Assembly (NCBI GenBank): GCA_028689655.1
Contig: JAQVCT010000005.1
Span: forward strand, 1 to 64,000
Source: Lachnospiraceae bacterium
GTDB lineage: Bacteria > Bacillota > Clostridia > Lachnospirales > Lachnospiraceae
Reading direction: 5' to 3'
Length of the DNA: 64,000 nucleotides
Positions 1 to 8,247 of this stretch are shown piece by piece; within the stretch, counting starts at the first letter, position 1; the number at the start of each line of letters is the position of its first letter. The notes below the pieces were generated by a model, which was not told where the DNA came from, did no database searches, and saw only the letters and a program-made list of their open reading frames with translations. The position numbers and the translations under genes were made by a program.

Positions 1-55
1 GATCTACAATTTGCTGTTTAAATTCCGGAGTGTAAGATTTTTGATTTTTTGCCAT
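1..55 (-). CDS. IS3-family transposase OrfA, N-terminal fragment
   Basis: Only 18 residues are in the window: MAKNQKSYTPEFKQQIVD. This opening, with the basic KSYTPEFKQQIVDL-type start of the first helix-turn-helix, is typical of OrfA proteins of the IS150-like branch of the IS3 family, which bind the element ends. The AAAGGAGAG ribosome binding site lies about 9 nt upstream of the ATG. The gene runs off the window, so whether it is intact cannot be judged. Confidence 0.7.
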   Translation of the reverse strand, partial: MAKNQKSYTPEFKQQIVD

Positions 56-107
56 TGGTTGAACTCTCCTTTGTTATGATTATAGATTGTTCAACTTTCT
101 GTGTCCA
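1..107 (-). mobile_element. Terminal part of an IS3-family insertion sequence, cut by the window edge
   Basis: The minus strand shows a likely element end near position 107 (TGGACACAGAAAGTTGAAC, read inward). An AAAGGAGAG ribosome binding site and the first codons of an IS3-type OrfA follow. The rest lies beyond position 1. The end was placed by resemblance to IS3-family termini, since the partner inverted repeat is not visible. Confidence 0.6.
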
Positions 108-144
108 TACTTATATACTAGCTCCACCTTCCTTTATCTAAAAT

Positions 145-187
145 ATAAAACCCCTCTCATCAAACAGTAAACGTCCGACAAAAGGGG
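145..187 (-). terminator. Rho-independent terminator downstream of the PH-domain gene
   Basis: On the minus strand an 11-bp stem with several G-U pairs (CCCCTTTTGTC with GATGAGAGGGG) encloses a 15-nt loop and is followed by TTTTATATTTT. It begins 8 nt after the end of the preceding minus-strand gene. Confidence 0.6.
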
Positions 188-194
188 AATCCTA

Positions 195-566
195 TTATTC
201 ACCGTCATCCAAGTCCCGCTTATCCGCTCCGATATCCAGTGTGTTTAATGTTCTTCTCTTTCTTCTCGCTTCTTCCGATGCTTTTAAAATGAAATCTTTG
301 ATCTCTTTTGCATTTTTAATATGAGACAACACCATGGTCTTATCCGTCACATCCCCCGTAAAACAGCTTATGGTTCCAAGACCAAATATACGCTCAAATA
401 ATGTCGTGGTCAATCTCACATCCTGAATCTTATACATATAGCAGTCGTTCTCCGTCTTATTCATAAATCCGGTATCCACTGTCAGGATATCTTCCTTTAC
501 AATATACGTAGTAAATGATAACGGCATGGCAAATAGTACGACTCTTTTCTTCTCCACATATTCCAT
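195..566 (-). CDS. Small PH-like (bPH_2) domain protein
   Basis: A protein of about 123 residues that resembles the bacterial PH-like domains of YdbS/YdbT-type proteins. The pattern is a beta-strand opening (ILTVDTGFMNKTE), the YKIQDVRLTTTLFERIFGLGTI stretch (aromatic and Arg/Asp bearing) and a C-terminal amphipathic helix (KNAKEIKDFILKASEEARR). The role of such stand-alone domains is not established, and no membrane segment is visible. I chose the ATG at 566 because a GAGAGGATGGGG element precedes it; the frame stays open upstream but has no better start. It is divergent from the nitroreductase gene at 755 and ends at its own terminator. Confidence 0.6.
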   Translation of the reverse strand: MEYVEKKRVVLFAMPLSFTTYIVKEDILTVDTGFMNKTENDCYMYKIQDVRLTTTLFERIFGLGTISCFTGDVTDKTMVLSHIKNAKEIKDFILKASEEARRKRRTLNTLDIGADKRDLDDGE

Positions 567-754
567 AGCGGCCCCATCCTCTCTTTTCACAGAATTCCCA
601 TAAATTTTCATAAAAATCAACCCGTTGCACTTTGTAATTGTCTGCATTAGAGTATAGCATAATAATTCCCTCAAAACAATGTAATTCATTCTTGTAAAGG
701 ACATTTTCTTATGGTATCATTATTGCAAATAAAAAGAAAAGGGAGGGTAATCAA

Positions 755-1294
755 ATGACAGGTAAAGAATGTATCATGGGACGTCGAAGCATCCGTAAAT
801 TTCAGGACAGACCTATTTCACATGAGGTATTGTCCGACATTGTGGAGACGGCTTCCTATGCACCCAGTTGGAAACATACGCAGATTGTTCGCTATATTGC
901 AGTAGAGGGCGACTTAAAGCATAAAATCGCTGCTGAATGTACCGCAGTTTATCCTAATAATGGTGTCATCATGGATGGTGCTGCTACACTGATTGCAGTT
1001 ACCATTATCAAAAACAGATCCGGTTATGAACGCGACGGTTCTTTTACCACTCCACGTAAGGACACCTGGCAGATGTTCGATGCCGGAATTGCATCTGAGG
1101 CATTTTGTCTCGCCGCATATGAGCAGGGTATTGGTTCTGTTATTCTCGGAATCTTTGATGAAGCAAAAGCAGCTTCTCTGTTAGACATTCCAGAAGACAG
1201 AGAATTAATTGCATTGATTCCAATCGGTTACCCGGCTGAAGAGCCCGCTGCTCCCAGACGCAAGCCCGTAGAGGAATTACTTTCCTACAAATAA
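755..1294 (+). CDS. Nitroreductase family protein
   Basis: A 179-residue FMN-dependent oxidoreductase of the nitroreductase family. The N-terminal GRRSIRKFQDRPI motif (residues 9-21, phosphate-binding arginines), YAPSWKHTQ near residue 35 and the C-terminal LIPIGYPAEEP segment are family hallmarks. The length is that of the short branch. Members reduce nitro groups, flavins or quinones with NAD(P)H; the physiological substrate cannot be read from sequence. A GGGAGG ribosome binding site precedes the ATG, and the gene is monocistronic with a strong terminator at 1300-1335. Confidence 0.85.
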   Translation: MTGKECIMGRRSIRKFQDRPISHEVLSDIVETASYAPSWKHTQIVRYIAVEGDLKHKIAAECTAVYPNNGVIMDGAATLIAVTIIKNRSGYERDGSFTTPRKDTWQMFDAGIASEAFCLAAYEQGIGSVILGIFDEAKAASLLDIPEDRELIALIPIGYPAEEPAAPRRKPVEELLSYK

Positions 1295-1299
1295 TCTGT

Positions 1300-1335
1300 A
1301 ATCGAAGAGAATTTCTTTTTCTCTTCGATTTTTTT
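1300..1335 (+). terminator. Rho-independent terminator of the nitroreductase gene
   Basis: AATCGAAGAGAA pairs perfectly with TTCTCTTCGATT around a short T-rich loop, followed by a run of T. It starts 6 nt after the stop codon and separates this gene from pyrB. Confidence 0.85.
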
Positions 1336-1412
1336 GCGCGAGCAATGAGCCAAATAGATGTAAGTTTACTTGCGAATCTGTATCATAAAAACCAAACAAG
1401 GAGATTAGAATA

Positions 1413-2327
1413 ATGAAACACGTAATGAGCCCTCTGGATTTTACAACTGAAGAATTAGACAAACTATTTGATCTGGCAGGTGATATTGAGCGTCACCCGG
1501 ATAAATACGCACATATATGTGATGGCAAAAAGCTTGCCACCTGTTTCTACGAGCCAAGCACACGTACCCGATTAAGCTTTGAAGCTGCTATGATGAATCT
1601 CGGTGGAAAAGTCCTTGGCTTCTCCGACGCTGCAAGCTCCTCCGCATCCAAAGGCGAGAGCGTGTCCGACACTATCCGCATGATATCCTGCTACGCGGAC
1701 ATCTGTGCCATGCGTCACCCCAAAGAAGGTGCTCCCATGGTGGCTTCTACCAAATCCCGTATTCCCGTGATCAATGCCGGGGACGGTGGACACCAGCATC
1801 CCACTCAGACCCTCACCGACCTGTTGACCATCCGTTCATTGAAGGGACGCCTGGGCAGCTTTACCATTGGTCTCTGTGGTGATCTGAAATTTGGACGTAC
1901 TGTTCATTCTCTCATCAATGCTCTGATCCGTTATTCCAATGTGAAATTTGTCTTTATCTCCCCTGTGGAATTAAAGATTCCGGATTATATTCGTGAGGAT
2001 GTCCTGCGGAAAAATAATATTCCCTTCCAGGAAGTGATCCGCCTGGAGGACAGCATCGCGGATCTGGATCTTCTGTATATGACCCGTGTGCAGAGAGAAC
2101 GTTTCTTCAATGAAGAAGATTATGTTCGTTTGAAAGATTTCTATATCCTGGACAAAGAAAAAATGTCTCTTGCAAGACCAGACATGCTGGTACTTCATCC
2201 CCTTCCAAGGGTTAATGAAATCTCTGTAGAAGTGGATGATGATCCACGGGCTGTCTACTTTAAACAGGTACAGTATGGTGTCTATGTCCGCATGGCATTG
2301 ATCCTCACCCTGCTGGAACTTGCCTGA
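1413..2327 (+). CDS. pyrB: Aspartate carbamoyltransferase catalytic chain
   Basis: 304 residues, the usual length of PyrB. It condenses carbamoyl phosphate with aspartate to N-carbamoyl-aspartate, the committed step of pyrimidine synthesis, in the cytoplasm. The carbamoyl phosphate site STRTR is at residues 49-53. The mobile loop with K80 (SASKGES) follows, then HPTQTLTDL from residue 129, and the aspartate-binding HPLPR motif lies near residue 262. An AAGGAGATTAG element precedes the ATG. The regulatory chain gene pyrI follows after 114 nt, so a PyrB-PyrI holoenzyme of the enterobacterial type is expected. No PyrR-type leader is evident in the 77 nt between the upstream terminator and the start. 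Confidence 0.97.
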   Translation: MKHVMSPLDFTTEELDKLFDLAGDIERHPDKYAHICDGKKLATCFYEPSTRTRLSFEAAMMNLGGKVLGFSDAASSSASKGESVSDTIRMISCYADICAMRHPKEGAPMVASTKSRIPVINAGDGGHQHPTQTLTDLLTIRSLKGRLGSFTIGLCGDLKFGRTVHSLINALIRYSNVKFVFISPVELKIPDYIREDVLRKNNIPFQEVIRLEDSIADLDLLYMTRVQRERFFNEEDYVRLKDFYILDKEKMSLARPDMLVLHPLPRVNEISVEVDDDPRAVYFKQVQYGVYVRMALILTLLELA

Positions 2328-2351
2328 CACACCATTTCAGTGAAATATGCA

Positions 2352-2386
2352 AAATATGACCAGATTACGAAGTAATCTGTGTCAGG
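2352..2386. repeat. Dispersed palindromic repeat, pyrB-pyrI copy
   Basis: The palindrome GACCAGATTAC-GAA-GTAATCTGTGTC followed by AGGAA lies between pyrB and pyrI. The same core with the same flanking bases recurs at 40121-40146 and several times at 48643-48815. A second small hairpin (AGTCAT-GAA-ATGACT) follows, matching the two-hairpin layout of the other copies. Confidence 0.75.
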
Positions 2387-2441
2387 AAGTCATGAAATGA
2401 CTGACGTTAATAAAACTTTAGATAGGAAAGAGGTTATTTAT

Positions 2442-2870
2442 ATGTTAAATGTAGGAAAGATTGAAGAAGGTTTCGTATTAGACCATATCAAAGCTGGAAA
2501 GAGTCTGTCCATCTATCATCACTTGCAGCTTGATAAATTAGACTGCACCGTTGCCATTATCAAAAATGCCAAGAGTGGTCTTATGGGTAAAAAAGATATC
2601 TTAAAGGTAGAATGTGATATTGATAAATTAAATCTGGATATTCTGGGATTTATCGATCATACCATCACAGTAAATGTGATCAAAAATGGAGAGATCGTAG
2701 AGAAACGGAAATTAGAGCTGCCAAAAGAAATCAAAAATGTAATTAAATGTAAAAATCCCCGCTGTATCACTTCCATCGAGCAGGAACTTCCTCATATCTT
2801 TGTCCTCACAGACACTGAGAAAGAAATCTATCGTTGTAAGTATTGTGAAGAAAAATGTGCGGAAATTTAA
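2442..2870 (+). CDS. pyrI: Aspartate carbamoyltransferase regulatory chain
   Basis: 142 residues. PyrI binds nucleotide effectors through its N-terminal domain and contacts PyrB through a C-terminal zinc domain. The four zinc ligands are visible in the last 40 residues as CKNPRC and CKYCEEKC, and the N-terminal ferredoxin-like domain begins MLNVGKIEEGFVLDHI. I set the start at the ATG at 2442, which follows AGGAAAGAGG; the frame is open further upstream but that part lies in the palindromic repeat and shows no homology. It is shorter than E. coli PyrI (about 153), as is common in Clostridia. The stop codon lies inside the loop of the shared terminator. Confidence 0.95.
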   Translation: MLNVGKIEEGFVLDHIKAGKSLSIYHHLQLDKLDCTVAIIKNAKSGLMGKKDILKVECDIDKLNLDILGFIDHTITVNVIKNGEIVEKRKLELPKEIKNVIKCKNPRCITSIEQELPHIFVLTDTEKEIYRCKYCEEKCAEI

Positions 2871-2879
2871 TTTCCGCAC
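2857..2879. terminator. Bidirectional terminator between convergent pyrI and the ABC importer
   Basis: GTGCGGAAA-TTTAA-TTTCCGCAC is a perfect 9-bp stem whose loop holds the stop codons of both convergent genes (ends at 2870 and 2867). On the minus strand it is followed by ATTTTTC, so it most clearly terminates the ABC operon. Confidence 0.75.
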
Positions 2880-3640
2880 TCTACACTGATTTTATTAAAG
2901 ACAGACATAATTTCTTCTGTCTGTACATTCTTTTTCTCTTCTCCCGCCTTATCCACGATTACATTTCCCTCATGCATCATCACCAGACGATTGCCATACT
3001 CCACTGCATAGCGAAGATTGTGCGTCACCATGATCGTCGTGAGTTTCTTCTCCTTTACGATCTGATCTGTGAGCCGCATAATAATCTCTGCTGTTTTGGG
3101 ATCCAGCGCGGCTGTATGCTCATCCAGGATAAGAAATTCAATGGGGGTCATGGTGGACATGAGCAATGACAATGCCTGTCTCTGACCACCTGATAATGAC
3201 CCTACCTGGGTGTACATCTTATCCTCCAGTCCCAGATTCAGGGGGCGCAATAAATCCCGGTAAGATTCTATCTTTGCTTTATTGGTACCACGTCCCAGAT
3301 TGAAGGGCTTTCCCTTATTGTCCGCGATGGACATATTTTCCAGAATATTCATACTGGGACAGGTTCCCTTGGAAGGATCCTGATAGACCCGTCCGATACT
3401 GCGGTGACGCAGGTAATCTTTCCTTACTGTGATGTCCACTCCATTTACGATGATCTGTCCCTGATCGATGGGAATACTGCCACAGATAATGTTCAGCATA
3501 GAAGTCTTTCCGGAACCGTTGCTTCCCACTACGGACACGAACTCTCCGTCCTGCACGGTAAGGCTGAAATCATCAAAAAGGCACATCTCATTCACGGAAC
3601 CCGGGTTATAATATTTCTGTATCTGTTTTAATTCTATCAT
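2867..3640 (-). CDS. ABC transporter ATP-binding protein, probable tryptophan importer (TrpZ-like)
   Basis: 257 residues, an ABC ATPase of the COG1101 type. Walker A is GSNGSGKTS, the signature is LSGGQRQ, Walker B is FLILDEHTAALD, and the switch histidine lies in MVTHN. It is the third gene of a minus-strand operon of lipoprotein, permease and ATPase. The T-box with a UGG specifier in front of the first gene suggests the transporter moves tryptophan or a precursor, as in the trpXYZ systems known from Firmicutes. I chose the ATG at 3640, preceded by GGGAG, over one 12 nt upstream. There is a 134-nt AT-rich gap to the permease gene. Confidence 0.85.
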   Translation of the reverse strand: MIELKQIQKYYNPGSVNEMCLFDDFSLTVQDGEFVSVVGSNGSGKTSMLNIICGSIPIDQGQIIVNGVDITVRKDYLRHRSIGRVYQDPSKGTCPSMNILENMSIADNKGKPFNLGRGTNKAKIESYRDLLRPLNLGLEDKMYTQVGSLSGGQRQALSLLMSTMTPIEFLILDEHTAALDPKTAEIIMRLTDQIVKEKKLTTIMVTHNLRYAVEYGNRLVMMHEGNVIVDKAGEEKKNVQTEEIMSVFNKISVECGN

Positions 3641-3786
3641 AGTAACTCCCATCTCTTGCTCTACAGTAGCTTTTATACGAATGCTTACTATATGTAATAT
3701 CTTGTATGTTTAATATCTTTTATGATTAATATCTTCTAGATTCAATGTTGTCTATTGTTATACTTCCTGTTCTAAAATCTTACCTC

Positions 3787-4689
3787 TTATTTACTTACAT
3801 TTTTTCCTGCTTTTGTGTTGTTTCTCCCATTTTTTTCCATACTGAATACCAGGATCAACAGGAATAGTGCAGATGTAACAAATTTCATATAGGTGGATGG
3901 AAGTCCCAGTCTCACGGCTGCTGCCACACAGGCCTTATAGATAATAGATCCGATCACCACACTGGAAGTAATTCTGAGAAAACTCACTTTTTTTAACAGG
4001 GACGTGCCGATAATCACACTTGCCAGTCCGATGACTGCTGTGCCGGTACCGATGGAAATGTCAAAAAATCGCTGCTGCTGTGCAAAGATACATCCACTGA
4101 GGGCTACCAGTCCATTGGCAATTGCAAGCCCTACGATCTTTACCATCCCTTTATCTACACCGAGAGAGGTGACAAGTGTGTCATTATCTCCCACTGCACG
4201 AAGGAGAAATCCAGATTTCGTAGCCATGTAGGCATCCAGGATATATTTGGTGAGCACTGCAATAATAGTCACGATGATCACTGTCTGGAATGGTTTCAAT
4301 ACTGTGGGCATGATTCCATTGATAAAGTCATTGTCAAATATGGTATTCATATTATAGATTGGTACATTTGCACGACCTGCAATAGTGAGATTCACGGAAT
4401 ATAGTGCTGTCATCATGATGATTCCAGACAACAGATCCCTTACTTTCAATTTTACATGAATCAAGCCCGTGATAACACCCACCACCCCACCTGCCACAAA
4501 ACAGATGGGTAAGGTGATGGCTGCATTCATTCCTCTGGAAATAAGAATTGCCGTAATGGCAGCTCCCATTGGGAAACTGCCATCTACGGTCATATCCGGA
4601 AAATCCAATATTTTATATGTGATATACATGCCTAATGCCATAATTGCATAGATAAAACCTTGTTCAAAAACACTTAGTACTAAAGCCAT
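3787..4689 (-). CDS. ABC transporter permease, probable tryptophan importer (TrpY-like)
   Basis: 300 residues with eight or more hydrophobic segments. It belongs to the COG4120 permeases, relatives of the branched-chain amino acid (LivH) permeases. The motif EQGFIYAIMALGMYITYKILDFPDMTVDGSFPMGAA near the N-terminus is characteristic of this group. It forms the membrane channel of the three-gene importer; the lipoprotein gene ends 26 nt upstream and the ATPase gene follows. AGGAGA precedes the ATG. The tail is polar and basic (NGRNNTKAGKN). Confidence 0.88.
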   Translation of the reverse strand: MALVLSVFEQGFIYAIMALGMYITYKILDFPDMTVDGSFPMGAAITAILISRGMNAAITLPICFVAGGVVGVITGLIHVKLKVRDLLSGIIMMTALYSVNLTIAGRANVPIYNMNTIFDNDFINGIMPTVLKPFQTVIIVTIIAVLTKYILDAYMATKSGFLLRAVGDNDTLVTSLGVDKGMVKIVGLAIANGLVALSGCIFAQQQRFFDISIGTGTAVIGLASVIIGTSLLKKVSFLRITSSVVIGSIIYKACVAAAVRLGLPSTYMKFVTSALFLLILVFSMEKNGRNNTKAGKNVSK

Positions 4690-4715
4690 GATAGGATTCT
4701 CCTGTCTATTCTCGA

Positions 4716-5834
4716 TTACTCTACTGTGATTTCATCAAATGTTTCTTTTGCACCTGAGATGTAACTGTCACCCAGTTCCATGCCAATCTTCTGGGCTGCC
4801 GCTGTATTTACATAGAGACTTGCCTCTGTAATGGTCTCATAAGGGATATCCTGTGCAGATGCTTCTCCCAATAACACTTTTGCTGCCATGGCACCTGTCT
4901 GTCTGCCAAGCTCTACATAATCAATTCCCATAGATGCTGTACAGCCATTTTTGACCTGTTCCACTTCACTTCCAAATACCGGAATATTCTTTCCATTTGC
5001 TTCCTCTAAAACGGTCTGTAATGCAGATACCACTGTGTTGTCCGTAAGATTTGAGATGCAGTCCACTTTTCCTGCCAGATCGGCTGCTGCCATTGGTACA
5101 TCTGCGATGGTATTGATACCGGTATCTACGATCTCGAATCCATAATCAGGTGCTGCTGCTTTATATTCCTCGATGGTGCTTACAGAGTTTGCTTCACTTG
5201 TGGTATAGAGGATACCGATTTTTTTGGCATCCGGCATCATGATACGAATCATCTCCAACTGATTGGTAACTGGTAATGCATCGCTGGTACCTGTAATATT
5301 ACCTACACTTGATCCGTCTTCCTTTGCAAGACCCGCGCCTATCGGGTCAGAGATTGCTGTATAGATTACCGGAATGTCCGCGTCCATTGCTGCATTATAT
5401 GCTGCCATGGCACTGGGTGTAGCGATGGCACAGATCATATCCACCTTCTGTGATACGAAGTTGTCCGCGATGGTGGCTGCTGTTCCGGTATCTGCCTGCG
5501 CGTTATCGAACTGAACGGTAAGATTCTGTCCCTCTACGATGCCTGCCTCTGCAAGCCCTTCCAAAAATCCCTTTTTACAGTTATCCAGGGAACCATGCTC
5601 TGCGAACTGTGAGATGCCGATGGTGAAAGAGCCATCAGCCACCGTACCTGAGGCTGTTGTTTCTGCTGCTGTTTCAGTTTCCGCAGCTGCTTCTGTTCCT
5701 GCTTCACTTCCAGCTTCTGGCGCTGTACTATCTGTTGTGGCTGCCGTGCTGCCGCATCCTGTCACCATAGCTACGGTCATTGCTGCTGCCATCATTACTG
5801 CTGTTACTTTTGTTTTCATTTCTCGATTTTTCAT
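4716..5834 (-). CDS. ABC transporter substrate-binding lipoprotein, probable tryptophan importer (TrpX-like)
   Basis: 372 residues. A lipoprotein signal peptide ends in the lipobox MVTGC (Cys at about residue 27), followed by an Ala/Thr/Glu-rich linker to about residue 70 and then an ABC_sub_bind (COG2984) domain beginning TIGISQFAEHGSLDNCKKGFLEGL. This family is linked to the LivH-like permease and COG1101 ATPase that follow. The T-box leader upstream carries a UGG specifier, so expression should rise when charged tRNA-Trp is scarce. GAGGAG precedes the ATG. Substrate assignment to tryptophan rests on the T-box, not on binding-site residues. Confidence 0.88.
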   Translation of the reverse strand: MKNREMKTKVTAVMMAAAMTVAMVTGCGSTAATTDSTAPEAGSEAGTEAAAETETAAETTASGTVADGSFTIGISQFAEHGSLDNCKKGFLEGLAEAGIVEGQNLTVQFDNAQADTGTAATIADNFVSQKVDMICAIATPSAMAAYNAAMDADIPVIYTAISDPIGAGLAKEDGSSVGNITGTSDALPVTNQLEMIRIMMPDAKKIGILYTTSEANSVSTIEEYKAAAPDYGFEIVDTGINTIADVPMAAADLAGKVDCISNLTDNTVVSALQTVLEEANGKNIPVFGSEVEQVKNGCTASMGIDYVELGRQTGAMAAKVLLGEASAQDIPYETITEASLYVNTAAAQKIGMELGDSYISGAKETFDEITVE

Positions 5835-5911
5835 GTCCTGTTCTCCTCTTATAAATTGATTGTTTATAGTGTGCCATCTAGTTGTGAAGAGTATTTTGAG
5901 TGTTGAAGCAC

Positions 5912-5945
5912 AAAAAACCGCCCCAAGCTATTGCTTGAGACGGTT
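5912..5945 (-). terminator. T-box regulated terminator
   Basis: AACCGTCTCAAGC pairs with GCTTGGGGCGGTT around AATA and is followed by TTTTTT. Its 5' arm overlaps the antiterminator downstream of the T-box signature, as in transcription-attenuating T-boxes. Confidence 0.9.
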
Positions 5946-6225
5946 AATAATATACATTATCCGCGGTACCACTCAAATTGACATTATGTCCACTTCTTTC
6001 ACGTACTATCATACATGCCGTAATGATAACGGGTACGGTTCCCGACATCACCTACTCTTTCGATCATCATCTTATGAATGAAATCTCCATTTCAGGTTGC
6101 CCTCGAAAGTCCATTCAGCAAATTCCAGTTATTATCTGGAAACTTTATATCCACTATGCTGCAATCACACCACCTGCAACTCTCTGAGACAGCTTCTATA
6201 GCCTACTACTCTTTCTCAACGGTTT
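5912..6225 (-). ncRNA. T-box riboswitch with tryptophan (UGG) specifier
   Basis: A minus-strand leader ahead of the ABC importer. The T-box signature GAGTGGTACCGCGG lies at 5961-5974. Stem I begins near 6225 with the AGAGAG motif and the apical hairpin GTTGCA/TGCAGC around a GGTG-containing loop. The specifier position, GAA-TGG-AC followed by CGAGG, gives TGG at 6111-6113, the tryptophan codon. The terminator at 5912-5945 competes with the antiterminator. The T-box base that pairs with the tRNA discriminator is U (TGGT), whereas C would pair best with the G73 usual in tRNA-Trp; a G-U pair remains possible. Tryptophan specificity is therefore likely, not proven. Confidence 0.92.
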
Positions 6226-6276
6226 ATTTATGTTACTGATTACTTTAAACCCAATTATAAAATTTGTCAACGGTTT

Positions 6277-7323
6277 TTAGTTGAATGCTACATTTTTTCC
6301 TTTTTGGGCGATGGCGATATAGGTCCTGCCCTCATTCATCTCAATCTGATTGCCATAGTCATCAAAGTATTGTGTAGGTGAATACTCGGAAAGTTTCTGC
6401 CAGTAAATGTGAATGGCTTTTCCTTTGGTAAAGTAATATCCATCAGAGGTATTATCCAGGTTCTGGAAAGCCAGATATCCTTTTTTATCTAAGGTAGCCC
6501 AGTTGGTATTCTGTACAATGACATTGGCAAATTTCAACTGTTGACCGTTATTGCCATCTACCTGTGGTGATCCATGCAGGTATTTATAGTACACACCCTC
6601 TGCGGCATTATAGGTAAGAGAACTCTTGGTATACTCAAATACACCTGCCAGATCAATCTGATTAGCGGTGGCTGCATTTGCATACTGCCCCAATGTGTTT
6701 ACACCGGCAAAGAATTTAAAATGCTGTGGATTATAATAACCCTGGCGTACCGTCATGGGATATCCCAGCTTTGTACAGGCTGAAGTAATGCCGCTGGCAC
6801 TGATATAAGCGTTATGTGGTGCTTTACGATCGCTGGCGCGGAAGAAATATCCGGCACCTGGAGCGGAACCGCCCACACCGTACTCGTAGGTTCCTGAAAG
6901 ATTAGTGATATCCGGTGCATCAATGCGTCCCTTCATATAGACCACACCACCGAAATGAATAAGGATCGGATCCCACTCTGTTGCCTCTGGGATATAGTAT
7001 GCTCTACAGCTTCTGATGTTTCCGATCTTGGATAATCCCTGCCAGTCATCGATAATGGCCATCTGACGAGAGATATTGCCTTCCTCCATGATCTCATACA
7101 GCACCTTTGCATTGCTGATACCATAGGATGGCTGTGCTGTCTTGTCCGTTGGCATCATGATTGCGATGGGTCTGTTGGCTGCCTGAGAAGCCGGTATTAC
7201 CTCATTGGTATAGACGCTTCTCACTGCTTCCTCCGCATGTACCTGTCCTGCCGGTATCGTCACTGCCGCACAGGTGATTGCGGTTACTGTTGCTAATAGT
7301 TTTGTCATTCCTTTGAATCTCAT
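6277..7323 (-). CDS. Secreted DUF3048 (YerB-like) protein
   Basis: 348 residues. An N-terminal signal peptide ends at VHAEE (about residue 31). The DUF3048 pattern follows: NRPIAIMMPTDKTAQPSYGISNAKVLYEIMEEG, then ISRQMAIIDDW and IGNIRSCRAYYIPEA. The C-terminal part holds GYYFTKGKAIHIYWQK and FDDYGNQIEMNEGRTYIAI. The molecular role of the family is unknown; B. subtilis YerB is its reference. Unlike YerB, no lipobox cysteine is seen, so it is probably released or wall-held. GGAGGGACT precedes the ATG. The next gene downstream on this strand begins after the T-box region, so it appears to end its own transcript with the secreted-protein gene upstream. Confidence 0.85.
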   Translation of the reverse strand: MRFKGMTKLLATVTAITCAAVTIPAGQVHAEEAVRSVYTNEVIPASQAANRPIAIMMPTDKTAQPSYGISNAKVLYEIMEEGNISRQMAIIDDWQGLSKIGNIRSCRAYYIPEATEWDPILIHFGGVVYMKGRIDAPDITNLSGTYEYGVGGSAPGAGYFFRASDRKAPHNAYISASGITSACTKLGYPMTVRQGYYNPQHFKFFAGVNTLGQYANAATANQIDLAGVFEYTKSSLTYNAAEGVYYKYLHGSPQVDGNNGQQLKFANVIVQNTNWATLDKKGYLAFQNLDNTSDGYYFTKGKAIHIYWQKLSEYSPTQYFDDYGNQIEMNEGRTYIAIAQKGKNVAFN

Positions 7324-7404
7324 ATAGTCCCTCCATTTATGTATTTTATTTATTTCTTTGCTTCTCTGTTTAATCTGCTTTGTCTGTCCATCTCTTTATG
7401 GTAT

Positions 7405-8202
7405 CTAGTATTCCTCTTCCATGGTGTCAGCGAACATTGATTCATATTGGTAATGGCCCAGATACTTCCCATAATAATTAGCCGGACTATAGCTGTACTT
7501 GCCAAGTCCATCTGCCGCGCTGGGACCGTAAGTACCAAGTACCTGCATGGCTGTTTCATAATTTACCTGACTGGCATATGCCGTGATGGAAAAAGAGGCG
7601 TTTCCTGCTCGTCCCTCATTGATTCCACACTCCACAAAGTGGCGCAGCAGCTCGGATGGACTCATTCCAATGGTCTGCTGTAGATCTGGATTATGGTCAT
7701 AGTAATACCGTGCATCAAATACACTTGCATAATCCCGTCCATTATAAGTTGTATCAGTTACCACCGACTCCGGACGATTGTGCAGATACGGATTATTCAG
7801 GCAATCTTTCAAGATCAGATAAAATGTATCTTCTCTTCCTGCCCGTTCTCTATAATCCTCTATATATTCCTGTAATACATTATAATCCATTTCATAACCA
7901 TTGTCCAAGAACATCTCAAGATTCTGATAGGCATTGCTCGCAAGATTCGTGGAAATGGTGTGATTATCCCGATCCTCCACGCCGGCAAAGTTCCAGAAAT
8001 CTCCCTCCACTGTAGTGAGATACTTCGGCATCCATCCGTCCAGATTCATAGTATTGGTCTTTTTCTGCATTTCCGCGGTGGTGGTAAATCTCTCATTGCG
8101 GACTACATTCCCTTCTGCCTGCACTTGTCCCTGCAGTATTCCTGCAAGCATACATGCACCTATTACAAGGACACACCCCTTTTTCCAATCTGTACACTTC
8201 AT
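7405..8202 (-). CDS. Secreted protein of unknown function with a surface-protein repeat
   Basis: 265 residues. The signal peptide is KKGCVLVIGACMLAGILQGQVQAEG. The middle is not recognised. Residues around 165-210 hold one copy of a module seen in Lachnospiraceae surface proteins: DYASVFDARYYYDHNPDLQ, then a Leu-rich helix with LLRHFVECGINEGRAGNASF. The C-terminus is Tyr-rich (YSYSPANYYGKYLGHYQYE). I chose the ATG at 8202 because it gives a compact signal peptide, but ATG and GTG codons just upstream in the same frame are possible. It lies between the sensor kinase gene and the DUF3048 gene, all on the minus strand, so extracytoplasmic sensing or wall work is a context guess only. Confidence 0.6.
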   Translation of the reverse strand: MKCTDWKKGCVLVIGACMLAGILQGQVQAEGNVVRNERFTTTAEMQKKTNTMNLDGWMPKYLTTVEGDFWNFAGVEDRDNHTISTNLASNAYQNLEMFLDNGYEMDYNVLQEYIEDYRERAGREDTFYLILKDCLNNPYLHNRPESVVTDTTYNGRDYASVFDARYYYDHNPDLQQTIGMSPSELLRHFVECGINEGRAGNASFSITAYASQVNYETAMQVLGTYGPSAADGLGKYSYSPANYYGKYLGHYQYESMFADTMEEEY

Positions 8203-8247
8203 ATTTATCACCATGCCTTTCTTTTTCACGAAATTTAATATCGCACG

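Noticed and set aside
5860-6187. Plus-strand reading frames of 69-73 codons
   Set aside because: They are antisense to the T-box leader, whose conserved bases explain the sequence.
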